Of a DNA stretch of 32,773 nt, positions 15,210 to 22,755 are shown in pieces. The stretch is from an uncultured Bacteroidales bacterium (GTDB lineage: Bacteria > Bacteroidota > Bacteroidia > Bacteroidales > Muribaculaceae): the NCBI GenBank assembly GCA_946412245.1, contig CAMKGM010000035.1, forward strand, positions 1 through 32,773, written 5' to 3'. Position numbers and translations under genes: made by a program. The notes beneath the pieces were generated by a model. The model saw only the letters and a program-made list of their open reading frames with translations. It was not told where the DNA came from and did no database searches. Within the stretch, counting starts at the first letter, position 1. Each line of letters starts with the position of its first letter.

Positions 15210-17222
15210 GCGGTTCTGCTTCATGCGAGTGACATATTGCTGCAGCAAGGCTTGGATTTGGCGCTCCATGAATGGTAACTTGGGGAATTGTGCCTTGCGC
15301 CCGATGAGGTTGCGCTGGAGCGAGAAATCGTTCTTGAAATCGTAGATGCCATAGAGTTTGCCACCTCGGTACTGAATCATGAGGTCATCAAGATAGTACA
15401 TAGTGGTGCCGTTGCGGTCGTTAAAGACATAGTTAACATAGGTAGAATCGCTTGCGAACACGTTCTTACCGAAGGAGAAATAGGGTTTCTGATAGTTGAG
15501 CAGCGTGAGCACAGTGGGCGTGATATCGGTCTGCTGCACAAGCCGTGTGGAGTCGCACTTGACGGGCAGTTGTCCGCCGGGGGTGTAGAAGAAGATGGGG
15601 ATAAGGAAACGCCCCATGTCATTATTGTAGTCCTTGCGGTGGCTCACACCGGTGTGGTCGGCAGTAAAAACGAAGATGGTATTATTGAACCAGGGTTGGT
15701 CCTTGACCTTGTCGAAGTAGCGGCGAATGGAGTAGTCGGCATAGCTAATGGACTTGTGCATGGGAATCTCGCCGCGGGTGAAGGTATTCTTGTGCTTCTC
15801 GGGAATGGGGAAAGGCTCGTGACTCGACGCGGTGAAGACGGTGAGGAAGAACGGCTTGCCCCGGCTCGCAATGCGGTTTGATTGGTCAGCAAAGTACTGC
15901 AGATAGGGTTCGTCGTAGATGGCCCAAGTGCCATCGAAATCGTCCTTGCGAGGATACTCGTCCATACCGTAGTAATGCTCAAAGCCTATGGAATTGGTAA
16001 ATGCCTTGAAGCCGAGCGTGGTGTTGGGCGCTCCGTGGAAAAAGGCGGTAGTGTAGCCTTCGTCCTTGAGCATTTGCGGCAATCCCAAGAGGTTGTTATT
16101 GGCATAGATGTAGTAGCAATAGGGGTCAATGTAGCGCGGAATGCCGGCAAACGATGCAGGCATGCAGTCAACGGAGCGCATGCCGTTGGCAAAGCCCCAG
16201 CGGAAACTGTAGCTCTGGGTCAGCAACGAATCCAAGAAGGGTGTGTAGCCCTGGAACTTGCCACCGTCGCGCTCCTTGTTGAAATAACCCATGTACTCCA
16301 TTGAGAAACTCTCCATGAGGAAAACCACCACATTGAGTTTGCGCATCTCACCGCCGGCAGGTTTCAAGTTCTTGACCGGATTGAAGATATTGTCGAGATC
16401 CTTCTCGGCAAAGAACTTGGGTTGCTCATAGCCGCGCTTGTGCAGGGTGGTAATGAGCGTGAATGGGGTGTTGAGCACAATGGCCGCCTCAATGGGCTTT
16501 TTGCAGTAAATCTCGGCAGAGTCTTGCCGTAGCGGGTGCATCTTCCAACTGAGACCGCCACGCATGCCGCCCAGTGTAAAGAGGACGATAAGAAGGAAAA
16601 TGGCGGTGTGCACGGGATAGTAGAACTTGGCCGGTGCAATGTCGTCAGGATTATTGCGGCGCTTCAGCGGGTTGTAATAGAGCCACACAAGGGCAGCAAT
16701 CATGGCGATACCGAAGAGCCACACCTGCCAATAGCCGGTGATGCTGTTCAGGAAAATCTTGCCCAGGTTGCTCTCGCCGCCGAATTCCGAGAACACGATG
16801 GCTGTGGTGCGACGTCCACCGAACTCAAAGTAGACAATGTCGGCGGCATTGACGATGATACCCAGAATATTAACCGTGAGAAAGATGATTTTGACAATGC
16901 GCTGATACCGTGCCGTGTGCCGTGCCTTGATGGGCAGGAACTGAAGGATGATGCACAGGGCATTGATATAGCACAAAGCGCTGAGGTCGAAGCGCAGTCC
17001 GCCCCACGACATGGTCATCATGTCGCCAAAGGTCACACCCTGGAAGGTGTCGCTGTTCATGTAGTAGAATACCCACCGTGTGAGCATATACACGGCCATA
17101 ATAATCAGGAAATTGACGGCCATGATAAAGCCCGGCTGGCGCCTGAGTAGGCCAAAGTTGAATTTGGGAATCTTATTACGCATATTCAATGAGTTCAACA
17201 TATTTGCGAATGTTTTTAGCAT
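15198..17222 (-). CDS. LTA synthase-like membrane sulfatase (alkaline phosphatase superfamily)
   Basis: The protein is 674 residues. About five transmembrane helices lie in residues 30-230, followed by an extracytoplasmic sulfatase-type domain. The metal-site segment is VVVFLMESFSMEYMG (about 290). NGMRSVDCMPASFAGIP (about 335) places Ser where Gram-positive LtaS has the catalytic Thr. FFHGAPNTTLGF, SSHEPFPIP and IFVFTADHTG complete the metal ligands. In Gram-positives this family polymerises glycerol phosphate. Gram-negative Bacteroidota have no lipoteichoic acid, so transfer of a phosphate-containing head group such as phosphoethanolamine or glycerol phosphate onto a glycan or lipid is a reasonable inference. 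The tatD stop is one base upstream, so the two genes are tightly coupled. The ATG at 17222 is used; Met8 or Met14 are alternatives. Confidence 0.88.
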   Translation of the reverse strand: MLKTFANMLNSLNMRNKIPKFNFGLLRRQPGFIMAVNFLIIMAVYMLTRWVFYYMNSDTFQGVTFGDMMTMSWGGLRFDLSALCYINALCIILQFLPIKARHTARYQRIVKIIFLTVNILGIIVNAADIVYFEFGGRRTTAIVFSEFGGESNLGKIFLNSITGYWQVWLFGIAMIAALVWLYYNPLKRRNNPDDIAPAKFYYPVHTAIFLLIVLFTLGGMRGGLSWKMHPLRQDSAEIYCKKPIEAAIVLNTPFTLITTLHKRGYEQPKFFAEKDLDNIFNPVKNLKPAGGEMRKLNVVVFLMESFSMEYMGYFNKERDGGKFQGYTPFLDSLLTQSYSFRWGFANGMRSVDCMPASFAGIPRYIDPYCYYIYANNNLLGLPQMLKDEGYTTAFFHGAPNTTLGFKAFTNSIGFEHYYGMDEYPRKDDFDGTWAIYDEPYLQYFADQSNRIASRGKPFFLTVFTASSHEPFPIPEKHKNTFTRGEIPMHKSISYADYSIRRYFDKVKDQPWFNNTIFVFTADHTGVSHRKDYNNDMGRFLIPIFFYTPGGQLPVKCDSTRLVQQTDITPTVLTLLNYQKPYFSFGKNVFASDSTYVNYVFNDRNGTTMYYLDDLMIQYRGGKLYGIYDFKNDFSLQRNLIGRKAQFPKLPFMERQIQALLQQYVTRMKQNRLTP

Positions 17223-17223
17223 C

Positions 17224-18003
17224 TTACATCGGGGCCGAAATGGTTTTGAACAGGTCGGTCACATTGCGGTCGGTAGCCTGTGATACCACCTCGGGCGACA
17301 CACCCAACTGACTCGCCACAAAGGCGCAGATGTGCGGAATGAAGGCACTCTCGTTGCGCTTGCCGCGATGCGGCACAGGTGCCAAATAGGGAGAATCGGT
17401 CTCCAGCAACAGTCGGTCGAGCCCCACCACCGGCAGAATCTCTTTCACCGCACTCTTCTTGAAGGTCACAATGCCGTTCACACCGAAGTAGAAGTCGCCC
17501 CGGCGACGCACGGCCTCCACATCGTCCACGCTGCCCGTGAAACTGTGGAACACGCCACGCGGCAGCGATTCGCCGAAGTTGTCAAGCACCCACAGGCACT
17601 CATCCAGCCCATCACGGCAGTGCATAATGAAGGGAATATCCTTCTCCACGCACCAGTGCAACTGCGTGTCGAGTGCCTCAAGTTGTTGCTCGCGCCAAGT
17701 CTTGTCCCAGTACAGGTCAATGCCCACCTCGCCCACTGCTACCCAGGGTTCGGAGTCAAGCTGCTTACTCATCTCTTCAAGTACTGTGGCAAAGTCGGCA
17801 TCCACATCCTCGGGATGAAGCCCGATGGTGAGTGACACATAGTCGCCGTAGGCATCGCGCACCGCCTTGAGACGGTTGAGCGACTCCAGGTTCTCGTTGG
17901 GCATGATGATGTGGCGCACGCCCGCCTCGCGAGCGCGTGCAATCATCTGGTCGCGGTCTTCGTCGAACGCGTCACAATAGATGTGGCTATGTGAATCAAT
18001 CAT
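17224..18003 (-). CDS. tatD: TatD family metal-dependent hydrolase
   Basis: The protein is 259 residues, the normal TatD length. The metal-binding motifs of the family appear in order: DSHSH near the N-terminus, GLHP (about 62), VGEVGIDLYW (about 93), MHCRDG (about 128), HSFTG (about 152) and ETDSPYLAP (about 203). Family members act as 3'-5' exonucleases or general DNases in the cytoplasm and have been linked to DNA repair and D-amino acid removal; the exact substrate here is not known. The gene lies 9 bases after the polyprenyl synthetase stop and 1 base before the sulfatase start, so it sits inside one operon. Confidence 0.93.
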   Translation of the reverse strand: MIDSHSHIYCDAFDEDRDQMIARAREAGVRHIIMPNENLESLNRLKAVRDAYGDYVSLTIGLHPEDVDADFATVLEEMSKQLDSEPWVAVGEVGIDLYWDKTWREQQLEALDTQLHWCVEKDIPFIMHCRDGLDECLWVLDNFGESLPRGVFHSFTGSVDDVEAVRRRGDFYFGVNGIVTFKKSAVKEILPVVGLDRLLLETDSPYLAPVPHRGKRNESAFIPHICAFVASQLGVSPEVVSQATDRNVTDLFKTISAPM

Positions 18004-18012
18004 AGGCAGTCT

Positions 18013-18987
18013 CTACTTGTCGCGTTTCACCAGCGAGGCGGCCAGAGCCTTGAACGATTCACGAGCCTCTGCGTTCATCTCTATCGACTCCAGCACAGTG
18101 AGCGCGCGTTGTGTGTACTCCCCTATCGCCTGGTCGGCAATCTCCTGTAGCCCGAGTTCCTCGTAGATGCGAGTCACGGCCGGCACCTTCTCTTGACGCA
18201 TTGCGTAGTCGTCGGTGTACCAGCGACGCAGGCGGCCCGCTTGCTCCTCGTTGGCGAGCCTGAAGGCGTTCACCATCAGATAGGTCTTCTTGTTGTTCAT
18301 GATGTCGCCGCCAATCTCTTTGCCAAACGTGGCCGGGTCGCCCCACACGTCGAGCACATCGTCTTGCAGCTGGAAGGCGAGACCCAGGTTCACGCCAAAG
18401 TCATAGAGCGATTGCGCCGTCTGCTCGTCGGCTCCACCTATGATGGCACCCAACTTGCATGCACATCCCAGCAACACCGAGGTCTTGAGGCGTATCATCT
18501 TGATATACTCGTCAACGCTCACCTCGCGGCGGCGCTCGTAGTCCATGTCATATTGCTGCCCCTCATAGATTTCAATAGCAGTGGTATTGAACAGCTCATT
18601 GACAGCTGCCAAGTGCTCCGGCGCTACGCGGCACATGTACTGCGATGCCATAGTCAGCATGGTGTCACCGCTCAGAATGGCCACATTGGCGTTCCAGCGG
18701 CGATGCACGGTTGGCTGACCGCGACGCACGTCGGCATTGTCCATCACATCGTCGTGCAGCAGGGTGAAGTTGTGAAAAAGTTCCAGACCCACAGCGGCAT
18801 CCACAGCCTTATCGGCATCGCCGCCCACGGCCTCGCAAGCCATAAGCACCAGCACGGGCCTGATGCGCTTGCCGCCCAGCGCCATCGTGTAGGCAATGGG
18901 TTCATATAAGTTGCCGGGTGCGGCAGGATAAGGAATGGCTTTGATAGCCCGGTTCACCATTTCAAGATATTCGTTAAAGGTTTTCAT
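18013..18987 (-). CDS. Polyprenyl (trans-isoprenyl) diphosphate synthase
   Basis: The protein is 324 residues. The first aspartate-rich motif is LLHDDVMDNADVRRG (about 85-100) and the second is QLQDDVLDVWGD (about 212-223). GGKRIRP near residue 37 binds the isopentenyl diphosphate partner. The first motif is DDxxD without the two-residue insertion found in E. coli IspA. The enzyme condenses isopentenyl diphosphate onto an allylic diphosphate. The chain length (farnesyl, geranylgeranyl or longer for menaquinone) cannot be fixed from sequence alone, so no gene symbol is given. The upstream lipoprotein stop is 17 bases away and tatD follows after 9 bases, so the genes are probably one transcript. 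Confidence 0.9.
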   Translation of the reverse strand: MKTFNEYLEMVNRAIKAIPYPAAPGNLYEPIAYTMALGGKRIRPVLVLMACEAVGGDADKAVDAAVGLELFHNFTLLHDDVMDNADVRRGQPTVHRRWNANVAILSGDTMLTMASQYMCRVAPEHLAAVNELFNTTAIEIYEGQQYDMDYERRREVSVDEYIKMIRLKTSVLLGCACKLGAIIGGADEQTAQSLYDFGVNLGLAFQLQDDVLDVWGDPATFGKEIGGDIMNNKKTYLMVNAFRLANEEQAGRLRRWYTDDYAMRQEKVPAVTRIYEELGLQEIADQAIGEYTQRALTVLESIEMNAEARESFKALAASLVKRDK

Positions 18988-19004
18988 ATCGTCATGTTGT
19001 TTGT

Positions 19005-19655
19005 TCAGTTCTTGATACCTTGTTTATATATAGCCTCAAAACGTTTCAGTTCCTCGGGAGTGTAAATCTCGCCCAGGGCTGCCACTTGTTGTTCAATAAG
19101 TTTCAGGTCGGCTCCCGGCTTTTGGGCATCCTCAAGCAGAGCGGCTGCAAGATCCTCGGGGGTAGAAGATGCAGCATAGACGCGCATTTGCTCCTTCATG
19201 CCCAAGTCCTTCACCATCGCCTCGATGCGAGTGTCCCAGTCGGTTGCCACGTCGGGCAGATTCAGTTTCTCGGCCAAGAAATGCAGGAGTTGCACCTTGT
19301 CGTTGGCCGCATCCCGGTCAAGTGAGCCGTCGAGCAGTCCGTCAACTATGGGCTGTGCCGTGCGCTTGGCGAGTTGTTCACCGTCAAGGGCCAACAGCAT
19401 GGCGGCACATTGCAGCGTGTCATTGCTGTCTTTCTCCACCTCGGCCAGAAATGCCTCATTGAAGTCTTCGGCCGAGCCCTTTGCCGCATTGATACTGTCG
19501 AGGGCGGCTCGGTACACGCTGTCGGCCTGTTCAATGCCGGTGCTCCACGCGGCAGCGAAGTCAGCGGCAGCCTTTTGGCCGGCCTCCTGCGCCTGCTTGT
19601 CGGCACACGCGGCGAGCATCACACCCATTAGCGCTATGATTAATAACTTTTTCAT
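19005..19655 (-). CDS. Helical lipoprotein of unknown function
   Basis: The protein is 216 residues with a lipoprotein signal (MKKLLIIALMGVMLAACAD; predicted lipidation at Cys17). The rest is rich in Ala, Glu, Asp, Leu and Lys and looks entirely alpha-helical, without recognisable catalytic motifs. It contains DFNEAFLAEVE, which resembles DFDNAFMEYLG in the smaller lipoprotein just upstream, so the two may be distant paralogs. It lies 33 bases after that gene and 17 bases before the polyprenyl synthetase gene. I do not recognise the family. A periplasmic or outer-membrane structural role is only a guess. Confidence 0.7.
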   Translation of the reverse strand: MKKLLIIALMGVMLAACADKQAQEAGQKAAADFAAAWSTGIEQADSVYRAALDSINAAKGSAEDFNEAFLAEVEKDSNDTLQCAAMLLALDGEQLAKRTAQPIVDGLLDGSLDRDAANDKVQLLHFLAEKLNLPDVATDWDTRIEAMVKDLGMKEQMRVYAASSTPEDLAAALLEDAQKPGADLKLIEQQVAALGEIYTPEELKRFEAIYKQGIKN

Positions 19656-19688
19656 CTGTCATCAGGTTTTTAGGGTTCATCAAATGCT

Positions 19689-20000
19689 TTACTTACCGCC
19701 CTTGAGCGATTTGGCGAGTTGCGGATTGTGTCGCCCCAGATATTCCATAAAGGCATTGTCAAAGTCTCTTGCCGCTATGCTATCGTCTTTCAGCAGATAC
19801 TGACTGCGCAGGGCTGCTGCCTCAACAAGGGCCTGTTGCACGGCAAATGTGTCGGTAGCGTCAATGGCAACCACTTCCTTAGCCGCCTTCACCGCACGTT
19901 GCTTGGCCTGCTGGCTCAGTGGCGAGGTGGCATCACCACCACAACCCGCAACCATGCCGAGCAGAATCAGCGCTGTTATTTTGCCAAATTTCTTTTTCAT
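19689..20000 (-). CDS. Small helical lipoprotein of unknown function
   Basis: The protein is 103 residues. A signal peptide ends in LLGMVAGCGG, which predicts lipidation at Cys20. The mature part is a short helix-rich domain (QQAKQRAVKAAKEVV, then DFDNAFMEYLGRHNPQLAKS). I recognise no family. It is the first gene of the six-gene minus-strand run and lies directly behind a well-formed promoter (TTG-N20-TAATTTTG at 20026-20056). Its partial similarity to the lipoprotein downstream suggests an old duplication. Confidence 0.7.
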   Translation of the reverse strand: MKKKFGKITALILLGMVAGCGGDATSPLSQQAKQRAVKAAKEVVAIDATDTFAVQQALVEAAALRSQYLLKDDSIAARDFDNAFMEYLGRHNPQLAKSLKGGK

Positions 20001-20025
20001 ATATATTGGTATAATTTATATCTCA

Positions 20026-20056
20026 CAAAATTACAAATAATATCACTGCAATGCAA
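20026..20056 (-). promoter_or_regulatory. Promoter of the lipoprotein-polyprenyl-tatD-sulfatase run
   Basis: On the minus strand TTG (plus CAA at 20054-20056) is separated by exactly 20 bases from TAATTTTG (plus CAAAATTA at 20026-20033), an ideal Bacteroidota promoter. Transcription would start near 20020 and give a leader of about 20 bases. Confidence 0.7.
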
Positions 20057-20162
20057 CACCTCATGCCCCGAAAACACTGCGCTATTCGCTTCTCACACTA
20101 AAGAGTCGCCCGTCCATCACATCTCGCAAAATAATTAAAAAATATTAAATTTCAGATATTAT

Positions 20163-20179
20163 TTATCGTTTTTCGATAA
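20163..20179. promoter_or_regulatory. Possible operator palindrome over a -33 region
   Basis: TTATCG (20163-20168) and CGATAA (20174-20179) form an inverted repeat around TTTTT. The palindrome occupies the place where the -33 element of the TATCTTTGC promoter at 20187 should be. The operon that follows encodes an XRE-type regulator, so autoregulation is plausible but inferred. Confidence 0.4.
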
Positions 20180-20186
20180 TTCGTAT

Positions 20187-20195
20187 TATCTTTGC
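20187..20195 (+). promoter_or_regulatory. -7 box of the DUF2975-XRE operon
   Basis: TATCTTTGC is a full consensus match and lies 43 bases before the ATG at 20239. The leader would be A-rich and about 35 bases long. Confidence 0.65.
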
Positions 20196-20238
20196 AGCAG
20201 AAATTAATCAACGCATATAAACATTAAAACTCAAAACA

Positions 20239-20709
20239 ATGGAAAAGAAATCGATCAAAGCCCTGAAGATTGTGAGCGTGTTCACCCTCATCTTCATCAT
20301 CGTTGGAATTATGCTATTTGCATTCCAGACCTATTTCGTGTTTTCCCGGAACGGGATTGATTTGAACTCCCCCCGCGGCGGTTTCAAACTCGCTTGGTTC
20401 ATTGCCAGCCGCGTGTTCATTTTCATCACCGCAGGTTTGCTCATCGCTTTTGTAAAGAATATCATCAAGTCTATTAAGCGAGGCGAAATCTTCAACCGCT
20501 GTAATGTGAGAATCCTGTTTGTGCTGGCCGTGGTGCTCCCCATCAACGCCTTCTTGTCAGACAACTTGTCGACCGTGTGCTTGGCTGCCGACCGAGGCAC
20601 CATCATTCTCACCGACACACCTTTTGTATATATTGCCGTCACGCTGTTGGTGGCCATCCTCTACAAACTAGCCTGCGACGCTGCCGAAGAACAAAAACTC
20701 ACCGTCTAA
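20239..20709 (+). CDS. DUF2975 family membrane protein
   Basis: The protein is 156 residues with four predicted transmembrane helices (about 12-34, 52-72, 88-108 and 128-148). The loop FVKNIIKSIKRGEIFNRCNVR between helices 2 and 3 is the best-conserved part of the DUF2975 family. The biochemical function is unknown. Members are typically encoded next to a short XRE-type (YozG-like) helix-turn-helix protein, as here, with 12 bases between stop and start. This suggests that the membrane protein and the regulator work as one unit, perhaps sensing an envelope signal. Confidence 0.85.
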   Translation: MEKKSIKALKIVSVFTLIFIIVGIMLFAFQTYFVFSRNGIDLNSPRGGFKLAWFIASRVFIFITAGLLIAFVKNIIKSIKRGEIFNRCNVRILFVLAVVLPINAFLSDNLSTVCLAADRGTIILTDTPFVYIAVTLLVAILYKLACDAAEEQKLTV

Positions 20710-20721
20710 CACCTGTACACT

Positions 20722-20931
20722 ATGATTATCGTAAATCTTGATGTGATGATGGCCAAGCGCAAGATGTCGCTCAACGAACTCAGTGAGCGCGTGGGCATCA
20801 CCGTGGCTAACCTCTCTATTCTCAAGACCGGCAAAGCCAAAGCCGTGCGATTCTCTACGCTCGACGCCATTTGCCGCGAACTCGACTGCACTCCGGGCGA
20901 CATCCTGGAATATCGCAACGAAGAAGCATAA
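20722..20931 (+). CDS. XRE-family (YozG-like) transcriptional regulator
   Basis: The protein is 69 residues, a single helix-turn-helix domain. It starts MIIVNLDVMMAKRKMSLNEL. The HTH segment is ELSERVGITVANLSILKTGK, followed by RFSTLDAICRELDCTPGDIL, the usual end of Cro/CI-like YozG proteins. It is encoded 12 bases after the DUF2975 gene and 25 bases before a beta-barrel gene, and is probably transcribed with both. It could bind the palindrome at 20163-20179; this is an inference from position. Confidence 0.9.
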   Translation: MIIVNLDVMMAKRKMSLNELSERVGITVANLSILKTGKAKAVRFSTLDAICRELDCTPGDILEYRNEEA

Positions 20932-20956
20932 CTAACAATATTAAAACACTGCACAA

Positions 20957-21682
20957 ATGAACTTCAAACAAATATTAACGATTTTGGCCTATCTATTACT
21001 GCCACTGCTCGTGTTGGCTCAAGAAACCGGCCAAACCGACACAACACAAGTGATTAACGAACCTAAGAAGCATTTTCAGATTTTCTCGAGCGATGCCTAT
21101 ATAGGTTGGGGCGGCAACAGCACCGCCAACAGCGAACATATCAAAAAAACGCACTCCGAGGTGGGTATTCTCAACCTTGTGGCACTGGGCTACAACTTCA
21201 ACCGTCAACGGACGACAGTCTCAGTGGGTATCGGTTTCAATTGGTCGAGCTACAGGCTCAAAAAGCCTGCCCAGTGGATGCTGAGCGACGAGGGAGTGGT
21301 TAGAGTCTCCACCATGGCTGAGCCTTATAAGAGCCATCGTGCCTCGCTGCTGATGAGGTCGATGCAGTTCCCCATCTTGATTCACCACAATCTGGGCCAT
21401 CGCTTCAACATTGCCGCGGGACCAGTGCTCAACTGGAATTTCTATGCCAGCATGTCAAATGGCTACGACAAGGACAAAGACGACTACGTTGTCACTACGC
21501 GTGGGCTGCACCAGCGCAAGTTCTCGGTCGACGGCATCGTGAAGTTGACATGGCGTGGAGTGGGTGCCTATCTGCGTTATTCGCCTCAATCGCTGTTCAA
21601 GAGTGGCTACGGACCCGATATCAAGAATCGCTGGACCATAGGCCTCATTATCAGCGGTTTCAATTTTGGCATCGGTAAATAG
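20957..21682 (+). CDS. Outer-membrane beta-barrel protein (PorT-like)
   Basis: The protein is 241 residues. A signal peptide (MNFKQILTILAYLLLPLLVLA) is followed by a polar segment and amphipathic strands (VGILNLVALGYNFN, TVSVGIGFNWSSYRL, FNIAAGPVLNWNFY, GVGAYLRYSPQSL), ending in IGLIISGFNFGIGK. This is the pattern of the OMP_b-brl_2 barrel family. It is the third gene behind the DUF2975-XRE promoter, 25 bases from the regulator. No ligand or function can be assigned. No terminator is evident after it; the repeat-rich gap begins within about 25 bases. Confidence 0.78.
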   Translation: MNFKQILTILAYLLLPLLVLAQETGQTDTTQVINEPKKHFQIFSSDAYIGWGGNSTANSEHIKKTHSEVGILNLVALGYNFNRQRTTVSVGIGFNWSSYRLKKPAQWMLSDEGVVRVSTMAEPYKSHRASLLMRSMQFPILIHHNLGHRFNIAAGPVLNWNFYASMSNGYDKDKDDYVVTTRGLHQRKFSVDGIVKLTWRGVGAYLRYSPQSLFKSGYGPDIKNRWTIGLIISGFNFGIGK

Positions 21683-21707
21683 CCTGTTTCACATCGCATA
21701 GATAATC

Positions 21708-22028
21708 TGTGGAAAGCTGGGAAGGGCGGGAATCCTGGGAAGGCTGGGAAATGTGGGAAATGTGGGAAAAATGATGATATTTTTTCGGTAAAGCATTGAA
21801 TCCCAGGAACAAAGAGTATTTTTGCAGTGTACTGCGTTCGTGGTTCTTTGTACTGCGTTCGTGGGTTATTGTACTGCTTTCGATAGGATTTCTGTGTACT
21901 TCCGTGAGGTGTTGAGGTATGTAATAATGTCAATGAGCGTGATGTGGCAAAGATAGTGCAGTGGTAATGCTGAAACTATAGCAAACACACAGTGAATAAA
22001 CTACGGATTAGTCTGATTAATCTGATTT
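21708..22028 (-). repeat. Composite dispersed repeat, copy 2 (uninterrupted)
   Basis: This is the inverted partner of 8336-8950. Reading the minus strand from 22028 downward, it has the 45-base core (21984-22028), a TATCTTTG box (plus-strand CAAAGATA at 21948-21955), 21-base units at 21826-21846, 21847-21867 and 21868-21888 plus a degenerate fourth, and then a tract with nine or so GGGAA motifs (21708-21775 on the plus strand). The 40 bases at 21818-21857 are identical to 8785-8824. It lacks the 215-bp element found in copy 1. A long minus-strand reading frame across it is a by-product of the repeat. Confidence 0.85.
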
Positions 22029-22030
22029 GT

Positions 22031-22320
22031 TTAGACGTGCTGCGCACTTAAAATTAAAAAACTTCGTTTTAAAATTAAGTATTTAAAAATTAGAATGGCT
22101 ATCGCCATTAAAATTCCTGCGATAACAGGGTCCGCCAGGAAATTTTAAATGCGAATTTTGCGAATGGGAGTCGTGCCGGCGCGCTAAAATTATTGAACTA
22201 TTAGTGAGCGGTAAGCGAGGGGGTCGCCGCCGGCGACGAGAGAGAAGGGCATCAATACCCCCCCCTTGATGATTGCGCCGCTCGCTAACGCTCGCTCCAC
22301 AACCATCAAAGGGGGTTAAC
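22031..22320. repeat. Hairpin-rich intergenic array
   Basis: Short stems with tiny loops follow each other: GTGC/GCAC (22037-22047), AAAAC/GTTTT (22058-22070), ATGGC/GCCAT (22095-22108) and AAAATTCCTG with CAGGAATTTT-like sequence (about 22109-22145). They are separated by TTAAAATTA-type spacers. A GTCGCCG/CGGCGAC palindrome lies near 22223-22237, and CCCCCTTGATG (22261-22271) pairs with CATCAAAGGGGG (22304-22315). The first part resembles the array at 32427-32493. No coding gene is supported. Confidence 0.65.
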
Positions 22321-22409
22321 CAGAGGTGAAAGTGTATCAAAAGGGCAATCAAGAAGAATAATCAACAAAGAGGTAACATTGAGGTAGTAGTAGTTCCTCA
22401 ATGTTGAGA

Positions 22410-22742
22410 AAAGCTTCAATGCTCTTCGAGCACCGCACACCGGCCTAACGGCCGACTCATGCTTTGAAGTTTTCTCGAGCGCTTCGCGGTTCGAGGCACG
22501 TCACTAAGTCGCAGTCTGTCACCAAGCTGCGAGGACCTCCGGCCCTCAATGTTGGGTCGAGTGGTGCTGCCTGACGGCACCGCACGCCACTTCGTGACTC
22601 GTGCTGCACCATCTCCCCGAGCACTTCGTGGTTGCATGGTGTTAATCATGGTTGCGACTCTCCGAGCCGCTTGACCTCATCGAGGTCATTATCGCTTTTG
22701 ATACAGTTCCATGCTATGAAGTTTTCTCGAGCACTTCGTGGC
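22410..22742 (-). repeat. Repeat block related to the interior of the 215-bp element
   Basis: On the minus strand, 22685-22633 aligns with 8488-8540 (shared GGCTCGGAGAG and ATTAACACCATGCA). A second part near 22508-22535 aligns with about 8558-8585 (shared CGCAGCTTGGTGA). Between these the block carries about 90 extra bases. Inside it, TGAAGTTTTCTCGAGC occurs twice (22465 and 22717 regions), and GAGCACTTCGTGG also recurs. A 19-base word at 22690-22708 reappears inverted at 29084-29102. No gene is supported. Confidence 0.7.
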
Positions 22743-22755
22743 ACACTCGTTCTAA

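Noticed and set aside
20239-20931. Toxin-antitoxin pair
   Set aside because: The membrane protein belongs to the DUF2975 type that commonly accompanies YozG-like regulators. No toxin fold or killing motif is seen.
22083-22352. Minus-strand 89-residue frame
   Set aside because: It is composed of the hairpin array and stem-loop sequences; no signal, domain or neighbour supports it as a gene.
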